From contig WIDE01000062.1 of assembly GCA_015039315.1 (NCBI GenBank), positions 62,001 to 126,000 of the forward strand: a DNA stretch of 64,000 nt, given 5' to 3'. Each line of letters starts with the position of its first letter. Positions within the stretch are counted from its first letter, which is position 1. The stretch is from Clavulina sp. PMI_390 (taxonomy: Eukaryota; Basidiomycota; Agaricomycetes; Cantharellales; Hydnaceae). Shown here piece by piece: positions 50,018-61,475 of this stretch. Below the pieces are notes generated by a model. That model was not told where the DNA came from. It worked only from the letters and a program-made list of their open reading frames with translations, and searched no databases. Made by a program: the position numbers and the translations under genes.

Positions 50018-53000
50018 TCAAGCCTTCGGGGTTACTGGCTCTTCGACCTGTTCGGCAGAATGCTCGTGTTGAGATGGAGCAACTGCTTCATCGAGCGCAG
50101 ACTGGTCGCTGACGGCTGCTTGCAGCTGGGCATCCATGAGGGCCCGGAAGCGCGAGCCAGGGCGTGTAGCCTATGTTGGGGTAATGTATATTCATAATGG
50201 GTTGAACGTTAGAATGAATAAGTGTTTAGTTGGAGGATGAGACTGACCAGCTCCCTGTATGGCCCTTCTTCAGTTATCCTTCCATCTGTAGCGGAAAGGG
50301 AAGGGGAGATAGTATAAGCAGCATGAAAGACTGGCGTCAAATACGTTTCTATGTGCACTGACCTTCCAGCACAACGATCCTCTCAGCGCGAGAGATTGTT
50401 GACAACCGATGCGCGACGATCAAGCTTGTCGTCGTTCTTGATTCGAGAATCTTCTCGATAGCCGAATTGACGCGCATCTCAGAAACGGCATCGAGAGCTG
50501 TGGAAGATGTCAATGGGATCAGTCGGGCTTGATCAGGGAGGGTAGCGGAGAACTACGAACCAGATGTAGCCTCGTCCAGGCAAAGCAATGGTGGCTTCTT
50601 CAGCAGGGCACGGGCGATTGCTATCCGCTGCCTTTGCCCTCCGCTCAAACTGGTCCGAGTAACTAATCAATCAACACCCGGGATGAATCTGTAAGAACTA
50701 AGAGGCAATCAATAAAACGTGGCATGAAACGCACTCTTAGTATCAAAGCCATCCTTCAGATCCCAGATAAAGTCACAGTTTGCCTGACGAGCCGCGAGCT
50801 CAATCTCTTCTCTTGGTGTGTCAGGTTTGCCATACGCAATATTCGAGGCGATTGTTCCCTGTGGTGGGGTCAGAACGCAGCGGAGAGAAAAGTGGCGAGA
50901 GGCATATGTTGAAGCTCACCTCGAATAGGACTGGATCCTGCGGCACGAGACTCATGATCTCGCGCCATGAATCGACATTGAACTCACGGATATCTAGGAT
51001 CAGTAGCATTGTGAGCAAGCTACTACGACGTATCGAGCTGGAGACGTAGAATACAGACCTTGGCCATTGAATGTGATTCTGCCGGCAGTAGGATCGTACA
51101 TCCTCAACAATAGGCTTTGGATACTGCTCTTCCCGCTCCCGCTCTTGCCACTGCAGATAGACAAACGATCAGTACATCTTGTGAGTAATAGCCGTGAAGT
51201 AGGGTTGAATACGCACACAATCGCTGTGCTACCACCAACAGGGATCTCCAAAGTGAAACCCCTCAGAACATGCAAGTCCTTGCGTGTGGGATACTCAAAG
51301 TCGACGTTCTCGAAACGGATCACACCACCAGTCTTGTAGGCGGAAGCAGGGATAGGGATTCCACCGGCAGGCGGGATGGCGGATTTGCGCTCAGCCAGCG
51401 AGAAAACTCGGTCGGAGGCTCCTACTGCGCGCATGATGGTGCTCTGTAAAGATGTAGCAACCAGTGGACGGTCGGTTAGCAATCGAGCGGATGGTCGGTG
51501 GCGGATAAGGGGTAGGGACGTACGAAGAACCCAGAGAGCATACCCAAGGAGCTCCCAACATAAGCAGAATATAAGAGTAGACTGGTGAGGTCACCAACGG
51601 AGATCTCGCCTCTTGAAACGAGGGTACCGCCATAGCCCAACAGAGTGAGGATAGTCAAGTTTCCTGCCCAGCCAGTCGACCCTATCATTCATCATTCGTC
51701 AGCGCACGAGTGATACCTAGTCCAGTTCCCATGGCATACCGAAAAAGACTGCGCTCGCCCAAGCCTCCTTCATGCCAAGATCCAGCACCTTGTTCACTTT
51801 TCCTACGAAGCGCTTGGTCTCGAACTCTTGCGCATTGAAAGCCTGTACAGTCCGCAGCGCTGATAGAGTCTCTTGGGCTTTTTGTGACATTTCACCAAGT
51901 GCTTCCTGAGTGCGGTTGGAGAGCTTTTTGAGGTAGCGACCGTAGAAGAACTGTTGCAAAAGATGCGATTGGAGCAGTTAGTGGATGGGTTGGAGGTGAT
52001 AGGCTGTGAATGAGCGGTGAGCTTACAGATCCAAGTGCAATAGGAGGAACGACGGAAAGCATCACTAGAGTGATCTTTGGTGAAAGGTAGATCATCGCCC
52101 CCACTATTTGTGATGGAAAATAAGAGTCATTAGTACAGTGGTTCGGTGGAGAAAGGATCACACTTACAGCCAACAGTGGCCATGATCGTTGCCCTGAAGA
52201 GAGCGAGTCAGTTCTATCCCCACCCCACGAAGTCAAGGAAGAGTACACGAACCTCAGACCATCGCTCAAGTTACCCGTAACGCTCTCTCCAACCATGTAC
52301 GTATCACTGCTGAGCCGACTCATGACATCACCAACACCAGGCTCTCGCTCGACAAGTTCAACCTCCTGCTTGAGCGCACTCGCATACGTGCGCTCACGTA
52401 GTCGTGCAATGATTCGGAACCCAGCACCGCGCATGAGAATGACGCGTCCTGCGTTAGCGAGAGCGCCAATGGTGAATACGCCAAGGAGACCTCCAAGTGC
52501 CATTGCTGGGGTGAGACCCATGAATAGTTGCTGTTGGGGAAAACGGCACAGTGGTGAGTTTATTACAAAGAAGGCGAAGGCTGCGAAGAGTCACTAACCG
52601 GGTTATTTGACGAGAAGTAATCGATCAGTTTACCAATGGTGAACGGGACGGACATTGATACACTAGACGATATAGTGAGCTACATCCGTCATAGTGGATG
52701 TGCAGTGAAGTAAAGGTTGGTCAATCTAGCTGTTCATGATCATCGCAATATTAGAAACCACTCACCAAACCAATGGCGAGCATCAAGGGTCTCCGTTCTG
52801 GCCATGCCAGCCCAAAGAGCTTCTTTATGCTCCCGGCGGAGTTCTGTGGGGGTTGTAGTGTCGCAGGGAGAAAACGGGCCACGACGCCCTTCTTCGGAGG
52901 TTTTTTCGATTCATTAGGTTGGGAAACGTCTTTTGATTCCGTTTCGGATGAGGGAGGGGTGGGGGAGGTGGATTGGGGTTTTGCTGATGATGCGTCAGGG

Positions 53001-53182
53001 GAACGGCAGATGAGTGAAGTGGATAGATGCCGGCGCAAAGGGACGCGTCCGAGCGGGAGTGAAGATATGGTCGTTGGTCGTAATAAAATATGGGTTTTGG
53101 AGTGTGCAAGGTGGGTAGAGAAAGATCTAACACCGTGTAGGTGATGACATGGTGGTGGCCGAAGGAGTGTTCTCAGCACCAT
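50018..53182 (-). CDS. MDL1: mitochondrial ABC half-transporter, MDL1/ABCB10-like
   Basis: Half-size ABC exporter of the mitochondrial inner membrane; yeast Mdl1 exports peptides from the matrix. The N-terminus ([20 protein letters not shown], then Arg/Ser/Leu-rich to about residue 60) is a typical presequence. The membrane domain includes [20 protein letters not shown] and [40 protein letters not shown], and [20 protein letters not shown]. The nucleotide-binding domain has [20 protein letters not shown], Walker [12 protein letters not shown] (near 51130), Q-loop region [10 protein letters not shown], signature [16 protein letters not shown] (near 50630), Walker [10 protein letters not shown], and H-loop [17 protein letters not shown]. 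The tail ends EEPVTPKA. About eleven exons. Complete by all motifs. The MDL1 versus MDL2 choice is by general resemblance. Confidence 0.9.
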
Positions 53183-54026
53183 CGTGTAACGCGATTATTA
53201 GGCCGTCGCTAACGACGAGCGCGGCGCAAAAACACTATTATGCCTCAAGAGAAGAGAGATATCCTAGTTTCGGTCCTTCGGATCGACGAGCACAATGCCG
53301 AAAACAGTGAGCAGGACGAGGGAGCGCAAGTGCCGAGAGCGTGGGAAACCGAACTGTGTTCTCTCATCTTTGGGAGCCGTCGCTGACCAACTTTTGGGCG
53401 GCGATGAGCCTTCCCGACTTTGCCAAACGCGATGGAATTCTAGCACAGATGCGCGTCTTTTAGCTACAGAAGTAATCTGCTTTACAAGGCTACTTGATTG
53501 ACATCCTTACAATTCAACGAGCACAACTTGAACCAGGGCTTCCTGGCGGCCATGTACCGGACAACGCACAGTCCTCGCACGCATTTTACCCCAGAAAGAA
53601 ATCGATGTGGCGCCAACTCAGTCTCCTCGTCTTTGTACAATCGATTCGAAGAGTTCTTCTTTTACTGCAACTGATTCACCGGCGATCATGATCATCATCG
53701 ATTACACCTCCCACCATATGCCGGAGCAATATACAACAATAGGACAATGTCTCAGCGCAACTTGGCAGAGGCCAGAGAGACCGAACAGAGCCCCTGTCTT
53801 TCCGTTCTCTGGGCTCAAATCCGCTACCGAGTTCTCTAAACGGTTCGCTGTCACCTGCTGAGGCTGCTTCTCATGGCCGTTCGGCGGTCATATCCGGTGG
53901 TTTCTCGCGCCTTCCTCTTTTGATCTTTCTCCCCCAATCCTACCTACGCCACCCTCCATCTCTTCGCCATTTTTAACGCGTCTATTCTGTGCAGGGGGTA
54001 GCTCGATGTCCCGAAATTTTCGAGAA

Positions 54027-54050
54027 TTTTGGGAATTGTTTGCGCGACGC
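54027..54050. repeat. dispersed 24-bp motif, copy B
   Basis: Matches the reverse complement of 29811-29834 at 23 of 24 positions (core ggaattgtttgcgcgacgc). Such length is unlikely by chance in 64 kb. May be part of a larger dispersed repeat or a mobile element end. Confidence 0.6.
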
Positions 54051-54661
54051 GATTGATCTGCAGGATGGCCGAGTGGTTTTGGCGCCAGGTCTGGTGCTCG
54101 GACACTCCGCGATCTGCCCATGATCAACTATCGAGTGTCCCAGGAATCCCCACAACGGCGACCTCAATTTTGGTGTCTGTGCCTGTTTCTGGCACGGGCC
54201 AAGGGCAACTTGGCACGGACTTGCGGAGTTCGGGTCGACGAAACACGTCCCAGATCCGTAACGCACTCGATAGGCCCCCCACTCACTCTTCCTAGGGTCT
54301 ATTCAGGAGGACTTTCCCGTAGGACTTCTTCGTCTCTATCCAAAGTCATCTGAATCTCGGGTGACTTTATGGTGCTGTATAACCACTCTACTTCCGCTTG
54401 CGCACATGACCTACCCCCTTTTACGAGTACAAGGGTCCTTACTCAAGTACCCACACTTCTCCCTTCCACGACCCCTCCCGAACCCATCTACCTCGTCATT
54501 TTCTCCGTGCCAAGCACCCGGGATATACTTAGCTCTCATTAGCTCGGGCCGTCGATCTGCCACGTCTAGGGCATCACTTGATCTAGTGCCCACCGTCAAC
54601 TTCAACCCATCATGTAGAAAGAAGTGACGAGCTGCGCAAAGGTTGTTATTGCCAATACTTG

Positions 54662-54701
54662 TACGATCGGCCTGACCGGCAAATGAATAAAGAGTCTCCC
54701 G
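54662..54701 (+). promoter_or_regulatory. promoter block shared by the two AA9 genes
   Basis: Forty bases matching 61315-61354 at 35 positions. It contains accggcaaatgaataaag, with a TATA-like aataaa, and ends about 138 bp before the ATG of the AA9 gene at 54839. Its conservation while flanking sequence is more diverged suggests a core promoter. Confidence 0.6.
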
Positions 54702-54838
54702 TTCCGCTTCGCCGAGATTTACGTTGGCGAGTCCGACGATGCTCCCTAGTTTTGGCGTGTTGGGTTATAATCAGAACACAATTTGGCTTGGCAGTCCGCC
54801 GTCTACGCCACCAAGTTCCTCTCAAGTCTCCAACGACT

Positions 54839-56619
54839 ATGAGGGCGTTACTCTCTTCTGTCGCAGCTGCTGCTTTCGTCGCTCTCGGTGTTGTTCATCA
54901 GGCTCACGCACATTACACTTTCCCTGACTGGGTTGGAGACAATAATGTGGAAAGTACTGATTGGGAATATATTCGAATGACTGCAAACCATATTGATAAT
55001 GGTCCGGTACGTAAGCTCCCCTGGCGTGGCTCGCTGTGATCCTTCCATGCCAGCGGTTTGAGTTGGGCTCATACCTGTGGTTTTATGTGCGTCTAGCTCA
55101 CGGACGTCACGAGCCCACTACTCCGCTGCTACGAGAACAGCACCGCTGCTTCAACTGGTAGTACCACTGCTGAGGCAGGTAACACCTACAGCTTCATGTC
55201 CGATGCCGTTATGGGCCACCCAGGAGTAAGGAGCCGATTAGACGTGCCTTGTTTCTCTCAGCGGAATGCATATTGACAGACTCTCCAAAACAGGTGTTCT
55301 TTGTCTACATGGCTAACGTAGCTGACCTTACGAGCGAGTCAGCTGGAGACGGCGATGTCTGGTTCAAGGTCTACCAGAACGCCCCGTACTGGGATCCTAC
55401 GCTATACGAATTCGTGTTCCCCTACATCAATGGGTACAACATCACATTCACTATTCCAAAAGCCACTCCATCTGGTATGTTTCCTCTCAACCCATATTGA
55501 GGAATCACCGCATTTACTTTTATTCTATTACGGCCAAAAGGTAAATACCTCATTCGGGCTGAACAGATCGCTTTACACGTTGCTTCAGTGTATGGCGGTG
55601 CTCAGTTCTACATCGCTTGTGCTCAGGTTACTGTAGGTTATCGTTTCCTTCTCTTTCTCTCAAGTCCACCTATCTGTGATGTCTGAATTGCTGAAATGTT
55701 TGTGCCCCAAATCAGGTTACGGGAGGAGGAAGTGGGACCCCAGGCCCTCTCGTTGCGATTCCAGGAGTTTACACTGGCTATGAACCTGGTATCCTTATTA
55801 GTGAGTGATTGTGGAATGCTACTAGAGCTCGAAATATGGCTTATCCATTCTTTCCTTTGTTCTCAGACATCTATACAACCCCTGCCGATGGAGCTTATGA
55901 TCCTCGTAAGTCTTTTGATGCTCGTACCTAGCAAATCTACCTGCCAACCATTCTGTGGCGTACTAGCTGGACCTGCCGTTTGGACTGGGTAAGGTGTCTT
56001 CTTCGTCCATTGTATCGACAAAACCTGACGAGGACACGGACATGAATTGATCATCGATATTACTCCGGTCCCATCGTTCTCAACAGTGTAAGTAATGGTT
56101 ATTGTTGCTGCTTTGACACTATTCACAGCTCTTTCTTTGCCACAGACAACTTCAACTGGCTCCGGGTCTACGACTACGACGACCACTACCAAGGCGTCGA
56201 GCACCAGCACGACTTCTAAGGCTTCGACCAGGTTAGTTGGGTTCCTCGAGGCTATCGTGCTCAACGTAGATGACCCACCTCAAAATGCTGCTGACTCACA
56301 ATCACGTCCGAACCTCTTTCTATTTACAAGCAGCAGTACAGCGAAAACTACGACAAGTACGACTACAGTCAAGACCTCGACAACGACATCCAGTAGCGCT
56401 GCCAGCACAGCAACTGGTACAGTCGCTGAGTATGGTCAATGCGGAGGTATGTATCCATCATTCCGCCACGCATACCCTACTCTTTAGTTCGTAGCGATAT
56501 CGCGCAAGTGTGCTGACGAAACATCCTTCAATGCAGGCTCTGGATACACTGGGTCCACTGTTTGTGCATCTCCATACACATGCACGTACGAGAACGATTA
56601 CTACTCTCAGTGCCTATGA
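54839..56619 (+). CDS. AA9 lytic polysaccharide monooxygenase with C-terminal CBM1
   Basis: Secreted copper enzyme that oxidatively cleaves cellulose or related glucans. Signal peptide [20 protein letters not shown] ends QAHA, leaving His1 of the copper brace in [20 protein letters not shown]. Exons then give [30 protein letters not shown] (second brace His), [50 protein letters not shown] (axial Tyr), [20 protein letters not shown] and [21 protein letters not shown] Ser/Thr linker leads to a fungal cellulose-binding module, [35 protein letters not shown]. About ten short exons. Compared with 61476-62603, this copy has the additional linker and CBM1. Growth on plant wall material would be the expected inducer (inference). 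Confidence 0.92.
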
Positions 56620-56784
56620 TTGGATTTGTTAGCGCTTTCTACATAAAGTGTCCAATAGCTAGTGAAAGCAGTTACTCGAGAATCAAGAATCGTGATTCCA
56701 ACATCATTATAACCTTGAGGGATCAAGTGACTTGCGCAAACCGACATCTAGATTGTCGCAAATTCTGTTAACATTGGAAAGTAA

Positions 56785-58655
56785 CTATTCCAAAGGATCT
56801 ACAATCATGTATGGACAGTATGATTTTCGATCTGGAGGCGGTTTGACGATGTCGTCTTCGTCTTCATCCTCAATGTCTTGGTCAGAGAACAGCTCCGCTG
56901 AAAGCACCCAGCGGCCCGATCGGGGGCAGAATGGACGGGGACCCGACTCGCGACGTCGGTCTTTATCATCCTCCAATGCTGGGAAAACCACCTTACAGGA
57001 GTGATGGCCGTATGTGAGAGAGACTATAAGAACATCGGGATCATCTGGCTCCATCTCAATCACTGGAGGGCCACTAGCTGACGCTCGCCTGACCATCCCG
57101 CGTATCGAGGGCTTGTAGAGTGCGAAAAAGAAATCGGTGAGATTTGAGGTACTCTTGTCGTGCAGGCTAGGGTTTGGTACCCCTTCGTGGTACAGAAGAC
57201 GCGCCAGGCCGCTGCTTTTATTCAAAACCAAATACTGGTCGAACTCGTCCCAATCTTGCCCGATGCTCAAAATCATGAAAATATCATCCGAGGAGTCACA
57301 ATACTCCCATTTCTCAAGGTCAACATACGTGACCTCAACATTTTCGTGTCTGGGTAGCTCGATACTGACACAAGCAGATTGAGCGGACTCGAGGATATGC
57401 TCGGAGGCGTTGAGATGACTCCATATCGTGAACACGACCTTTAAGATAGACCCAGAGGCCGACGCCCCCAGCTCTATTAACGAGCCATCAGGCGTTGGAA
57501 TGAACCTTGCTCTTCGCATAGCGTTCTTTGGAGGAATGTGTGGGGGAACAATATTCGATGCAATGTCTCGCCTTCAATCCCACATTAATGCTTGCGAAGG
57601 GGCAAGGTTGTCGAATGCAATCCAGCTATCGAGAGACTCAAATGACACAAAATCTCCTGATAGATTAAGGTGCCAATCGCGGGTGTGGTAAAAGGGTGGA
57701 AGCGGGACGTTGGAAATCGTCACCGCGGAGCTCACGGGTTCGATATGGACGCGAATAATGCAATGCCAACTGTTGCAGTGACAGACTGAGTTCTGGTGAA
57801 CGATATCGTTGTGACTAGTCAGCTCACCCAGGTGTAAATAGCTCGTCCCGAATCATATATGGCTCCTGAGAGGATATTATGAAAGTGAATGCAGAGTCTC
57901 CTTTGCAATACTCGAATTCTTGAATTAACAAGGGAACCTCCTCCCTGTCGGGCTTGATGGCGATGGTAGCTACTGGTTCGTAGAAGCCATCGGCGATGAG
58001 ATCTTGTAGATCATAGCACGAAAAATGCCAGCGGGTGGCCCCCGAAATTGTGACAACCCAGCGGCCGCCAGGGAGTAAAGCCGATCGAGCATGGGGGTAT
58101 TGACGATCATCCTCGGCTTCATACATTCCGAGAGGATAGAAAGCTTCGGCCGAATCAGGGATGACCAGGTTAATGTTAGTGCGTTTACCTCGAGGAGGAT
58201 CTTTCGACAACGAAGTCCGGTTCGCGGCCCAGATAAAGCGATCCACCCGAGTGATCAGCTTGACAAGCTCCGACGACTCCATCTGGGGAAGGAGAAATGA
58301 AGTAGCTGGTATCTTTTCTACATGGAGGCATCGGAGGGCTAGAGCCATAGAGACGGCACGACTGTGGACGAAATCATAGAGGGAGCGTGATGCCTGCGAA
58401 GTTTGGATCCCAATTCTCGGTCAATAGTACGAGAAAGGAGTAACGTTCCATTCAAATACCCACCATGGAGAAGCGTATAACCGAAAAAATCTCAAGATGA
58501 TCAATTATTAAGAGAAATATCTCGATGGGAAGACCATCAAAAACCGCGATTTTATGACCAGAGTGGCCGTCATTGACAGCTAGACCAGGTACTGCGGCTA
58601 CTGCCGAAACATTTGGAACCTCAACAGCCGCCGCATAGTCTGAAGAGGAGGACAT
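56785..58655 (-). CDS. F-box-type protein interrupted by an in-frame TGA
   Basis: Agaricomycete F-box protein family. Exon 1 (MSSSSDYAAAVEVPNVSAVA) contains the F-box FDGLPIEIFLLIIDHLEIFS. A second large exon (57824-58348 and adjoining) reads ALRCLHVEKIPATSFLLPQM, SALLPGGRWVVTISGATRWH and EPVATIAIKPDREEVPLLIQ. A third block from about 57770 reads HTRDWHLNLSGDFVSFESLD, FDNLAPSQALMWD and then a TGA at 57574-57576, after which the same frame continues RRDIASNIVPPHIPPKNAMR, RARFIPTPDGSLIEL and so on to 56785. If the TGA is real, the protein loses its last 260 or so residues. It could be a pseudogene allele, a sequencing error, or a spliced-out piece I did not identify. Confidence 0.7.
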
Positions 58656-59008
58656 CTAAATGGTAAGTGAAGTCGCCCAGTGTTCCTCGAAGCGGATTAG
58701 GGAATGCAACCTTTCTGGACTAAAAGTCAAGACCTGTTTCAAGCCCTTTTCGGTCACGTGATCGCCTGTTCGGCGTGGTACCACCGTAATGGTAACAAAT
58801 TTCATGGTTCACACCTCGCTGATGCTTCTCAAGAAATAAGATCTTGCTTTGAATTATGCTGGGTCGCTATCTGCCTATTATGACAGCGCAAATGGCATAG
58901 ATTGAAGAGCAAGGAAGGCGATGAACGAGGTGCCATGTAGCTAGATACACAATGATTCCGCTAGTTTACAATAGGCCAGAAAGCTTACTGAGTATCCACT
59001 GAACCTCG
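58656..59008. other. 350 bp intergenic
   Basis: Promoter of the F-box-type gene and 3' UTR of the secreted protein gene; no frame supported. Confidence 0.4.
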
Positions 59009-59977
59009 CTAATCAGAGCCTGACGGGGTTGGGCGGAGAGCCGCGAAGATAGTGGCGTCAGCGTTCTTGTACTCGCAGGCATATTGGACCAGATTGCGCT
59101 CATCCACGACGGGCGTGTAGTCGGGTGGGTTAGCAAACTGGGAGCCATGCAAATAGGCGTAGTACCCAGTGCAGGATCCGTAAGAGGGGCGACTGAGGCT
59201 AACATCACCCGCACCGTACTATGGCACAGCGTAATGTCAGAGATGATATCTCGCCAAATGAATTGTTTTTCCATTACAGCACATACCCAATAGAGGCTGA
59301 TGCCATCATTGTGCAGCGCGAAGTTCTGGGGAGGGGATGCCCCCGTGGTCATCGCACCATCCGCACTATCCAAGCAGCTCACGAGTCTCGCTATACTAGC
59401 GTCCTAACAAAGGAGAGCGCAAGTGAAAAAGAGTCAAGAAGAGGAAAGTATGAGAATGAATATTCCACAGGATTCGTGAGCCAATACCACCCACCGTGTC
59501 CACAATGACGCATGACTTGCTGCTGGGCACGTAAATACGTCCATATAGCATGCTGTCGTCTGGATCGTTCGCAGCGCCGGCGTAAGTTGGAGTGCACGTC
59601 TGTAAAAATCCTGGTCAATTATCTCGTCGGTAACGAAGCACCAGTCGATAATGAGAATAGGACATGTAGCATACCTGGAACTGAACACTGATACCCGCGC
59701 CAGGAGGGCTGGTATAGATGAACTCAGCGTCAGAGTTAAGCGAGTAAGGGTACCAGGAGCCTAAAATAATCATAAGCAAAACATCCTGCCAGCATCTCTT
59801 ATGAGGATGCAGGCGAAGTTCTAGTCAAAACTCACCATCGATGAGCTCCGTGGCGAGGTATCCTGATTTGTAAGTCACACATGCCGGGCTGTCCCTCGCC
59901 TCGAGGGTCGCGGGTGCAGCGAAACTCGAGACAACAGCCAGTAGGAACGCTGCAAAGACTGAAGTTGAACAAAGCAT
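59009..59977 (-). CDS. secreted protein of unknown family
   Basis: Signal peptide MLCSTSVFAAFLLAVVSSFA is followed by APATLEARDSPACVTYKSGY. Exons separated by short introns give LATELID, SSWYPYSLNSDAEFIYTSPP, GAGISVQFQ, TCTPTYAGAANDPDDSMLYG, RIYVPSSKSCVIVDTVGG, SPPQNFALHNDGISLYW, YGAGDVSLSRPSYGSCTGYY and finish FAALRPTPSGSD. Aromatic and cysteine content suggest a compact extracellular domain, possibly beta-rich. It lies between two AA9 genes on the opposite strand, which hints at but does not prove a wall-related role. I do not recognise the family. Confidence 0.65.
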
Positions 59978-61475
59978 TGAGAAGGAGAGCTAGAGTATGA
60001 GAGGCTTAAGGGCTAATGTTTAGCTGAAGAACCCATAAAGCATGCCTGTGTATTTATTCAAAACGCGTCTGACCCTTAGGGGTCGTGTTTGGAGCAGGCC
60101 TGGGACTGATGATGTACAAGAGATGGCTTGAGGGTACCCAGATATCGGGATGCCAAGAGATGCGCAATGTATCGGGTGCGCAAGGCCGTGCCGTGTGTGA
60201 TGGGAGAAGATAGTCTATACTAGGAATTGTCAAGTGGTTAATAGGTTCACGGCGTTTACGCCTAAGAAGCGATCAACTTCTATGGATTTTCACTCCCAGT
60301 AAGTACACAGCCCAAAATCTGTCCCCGCAGAACTTACGTCGTTGCATAGGTGTCGGTTACCAAGAGGCGGGGACGAGTGTGGGGCATCCAGATGTCGATG
60401 TTACGTCGAATCGGCCATGCCAGCCACATCATGCCAGCGGACGAAGTGGAGTTACGGCAGTTTATGCCCGCCAGTTCGCATCTCCGAGACTGAGGAAGGG
60501 CAGATGTATCTGATGTTAAGCTTCCGCCACCGCTAGATGAGATAGTTGGCCTGCTTTATTAGTCGGTAGTTAGTACTTCAAACGACCTACATTGAGTCAC
60601 TGTGGAAGTAGCCAGGAAGAACCCAGAAAGAACCCAATCGCCCAGCTGAAGGACATCCTATTTCATATCCAAGGCGAAGGAGGTAAGCTATCAAGTGCAG
60701 TCATCTTGTAGCTACCTTCAAAGGCAGGCGCCCTTGGAAAGCATTACCAGATGAAGTCAGCAACCTGGAACTAAAGAACGGCCTGATAATAGGCATGTTT
60801 GTCATCGAAAATACCGAAAATGACACGCAGCTCAAGAGTGCAGTGGCGTGCTGTCGACTTGCTCGCGACGAACACTGGGGCTCGAGGAGGCGTAGGAGAC
60901 GCCAAACCACATATATCAAGGGGAATTCAAGGCCAAGCGCCTCGAGGTGCCGGAAACAGTAGTTCCCAGCACAGGCATCAATGTGGGGTTGGTAAGCCTT
61001 GGAGGAACAGCCTCCCTGTGTCACACTGATTATGAGCATCACATAGCTAATGCGGTGGCGAGCCTGCCTCCAATTCAGCCGCTGTTATTTTGCAACATTT
61101 TGCGCTGAAGTCAAAGCTCACGTCGATGAACGTGGCCCGCGAGATGTGGATGAAAATGAGCGGGCCGCTCGAGAACGTAGTTTCCCACGGTTCGCACCTG
61201 GCGAGCTTACCTCTTCTCCAAGACTCTGACCTGAGCTTCACTTGGTCCAATCTCATTCGTCACTGTCATGAGGAGACAAAAAAAGGCTTGGCATTGTCTT
61301 GTGCACCAATTTTCTACGATCCGCCTAACCGGCATATGAATAAAAAGGCTCCCGACTCCGGTCTCCGACATTGGTGGTTGCGTCCGATGATGCTCCTCGG
61401 TTTCGGCGTGTTTGTCTATAAGGAGGGAGGCTTGGCGATCGATGTCTCTAAGGATTTCTCAAGTCCTCATCGACG
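59978..61475. other. 1.5 kb between divergent secreted genes
   Basis: Contains both promoters. A frame near 60710-60960 on the plus strand is open but not recognisable, and the minus strand is open at 60701-61042. Only the AA9 promoter block at 61315-61354 is supported. Confidence 0.4.
61315..61354 (+). promoter_or_regulatory. promoter block shared by the two AA9 genes
   Basis: Counterpart of 54662-54701 (35 of 40 matches), containing accggcatatgaataaaa and ending about 120 bp before the ATG at 61476. The TATA-like aataaa sits at the same relative place. Confidence 0.6.

Larger units (their letters stand above)
53183..54838. other. 1.66 kb divergent intergenic region
   Basis: Lies between the ABC transporter and the AA9 enzyme, which diverge. 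No supported gene; several short frames only. It contains a 24-bp motif at 54027-54050 shared with 29811-29834 and a 40-bp promoter block at 54662-54701 shared with the other AA9 gene. Confidence 0.5.

Noticed and set aside
60701..61042. Overlapping ORFs between the orphan secreted gene and the second AA9 gene
   Set aside because: Neither strand shows a family or intron pattern; likely chance frames.
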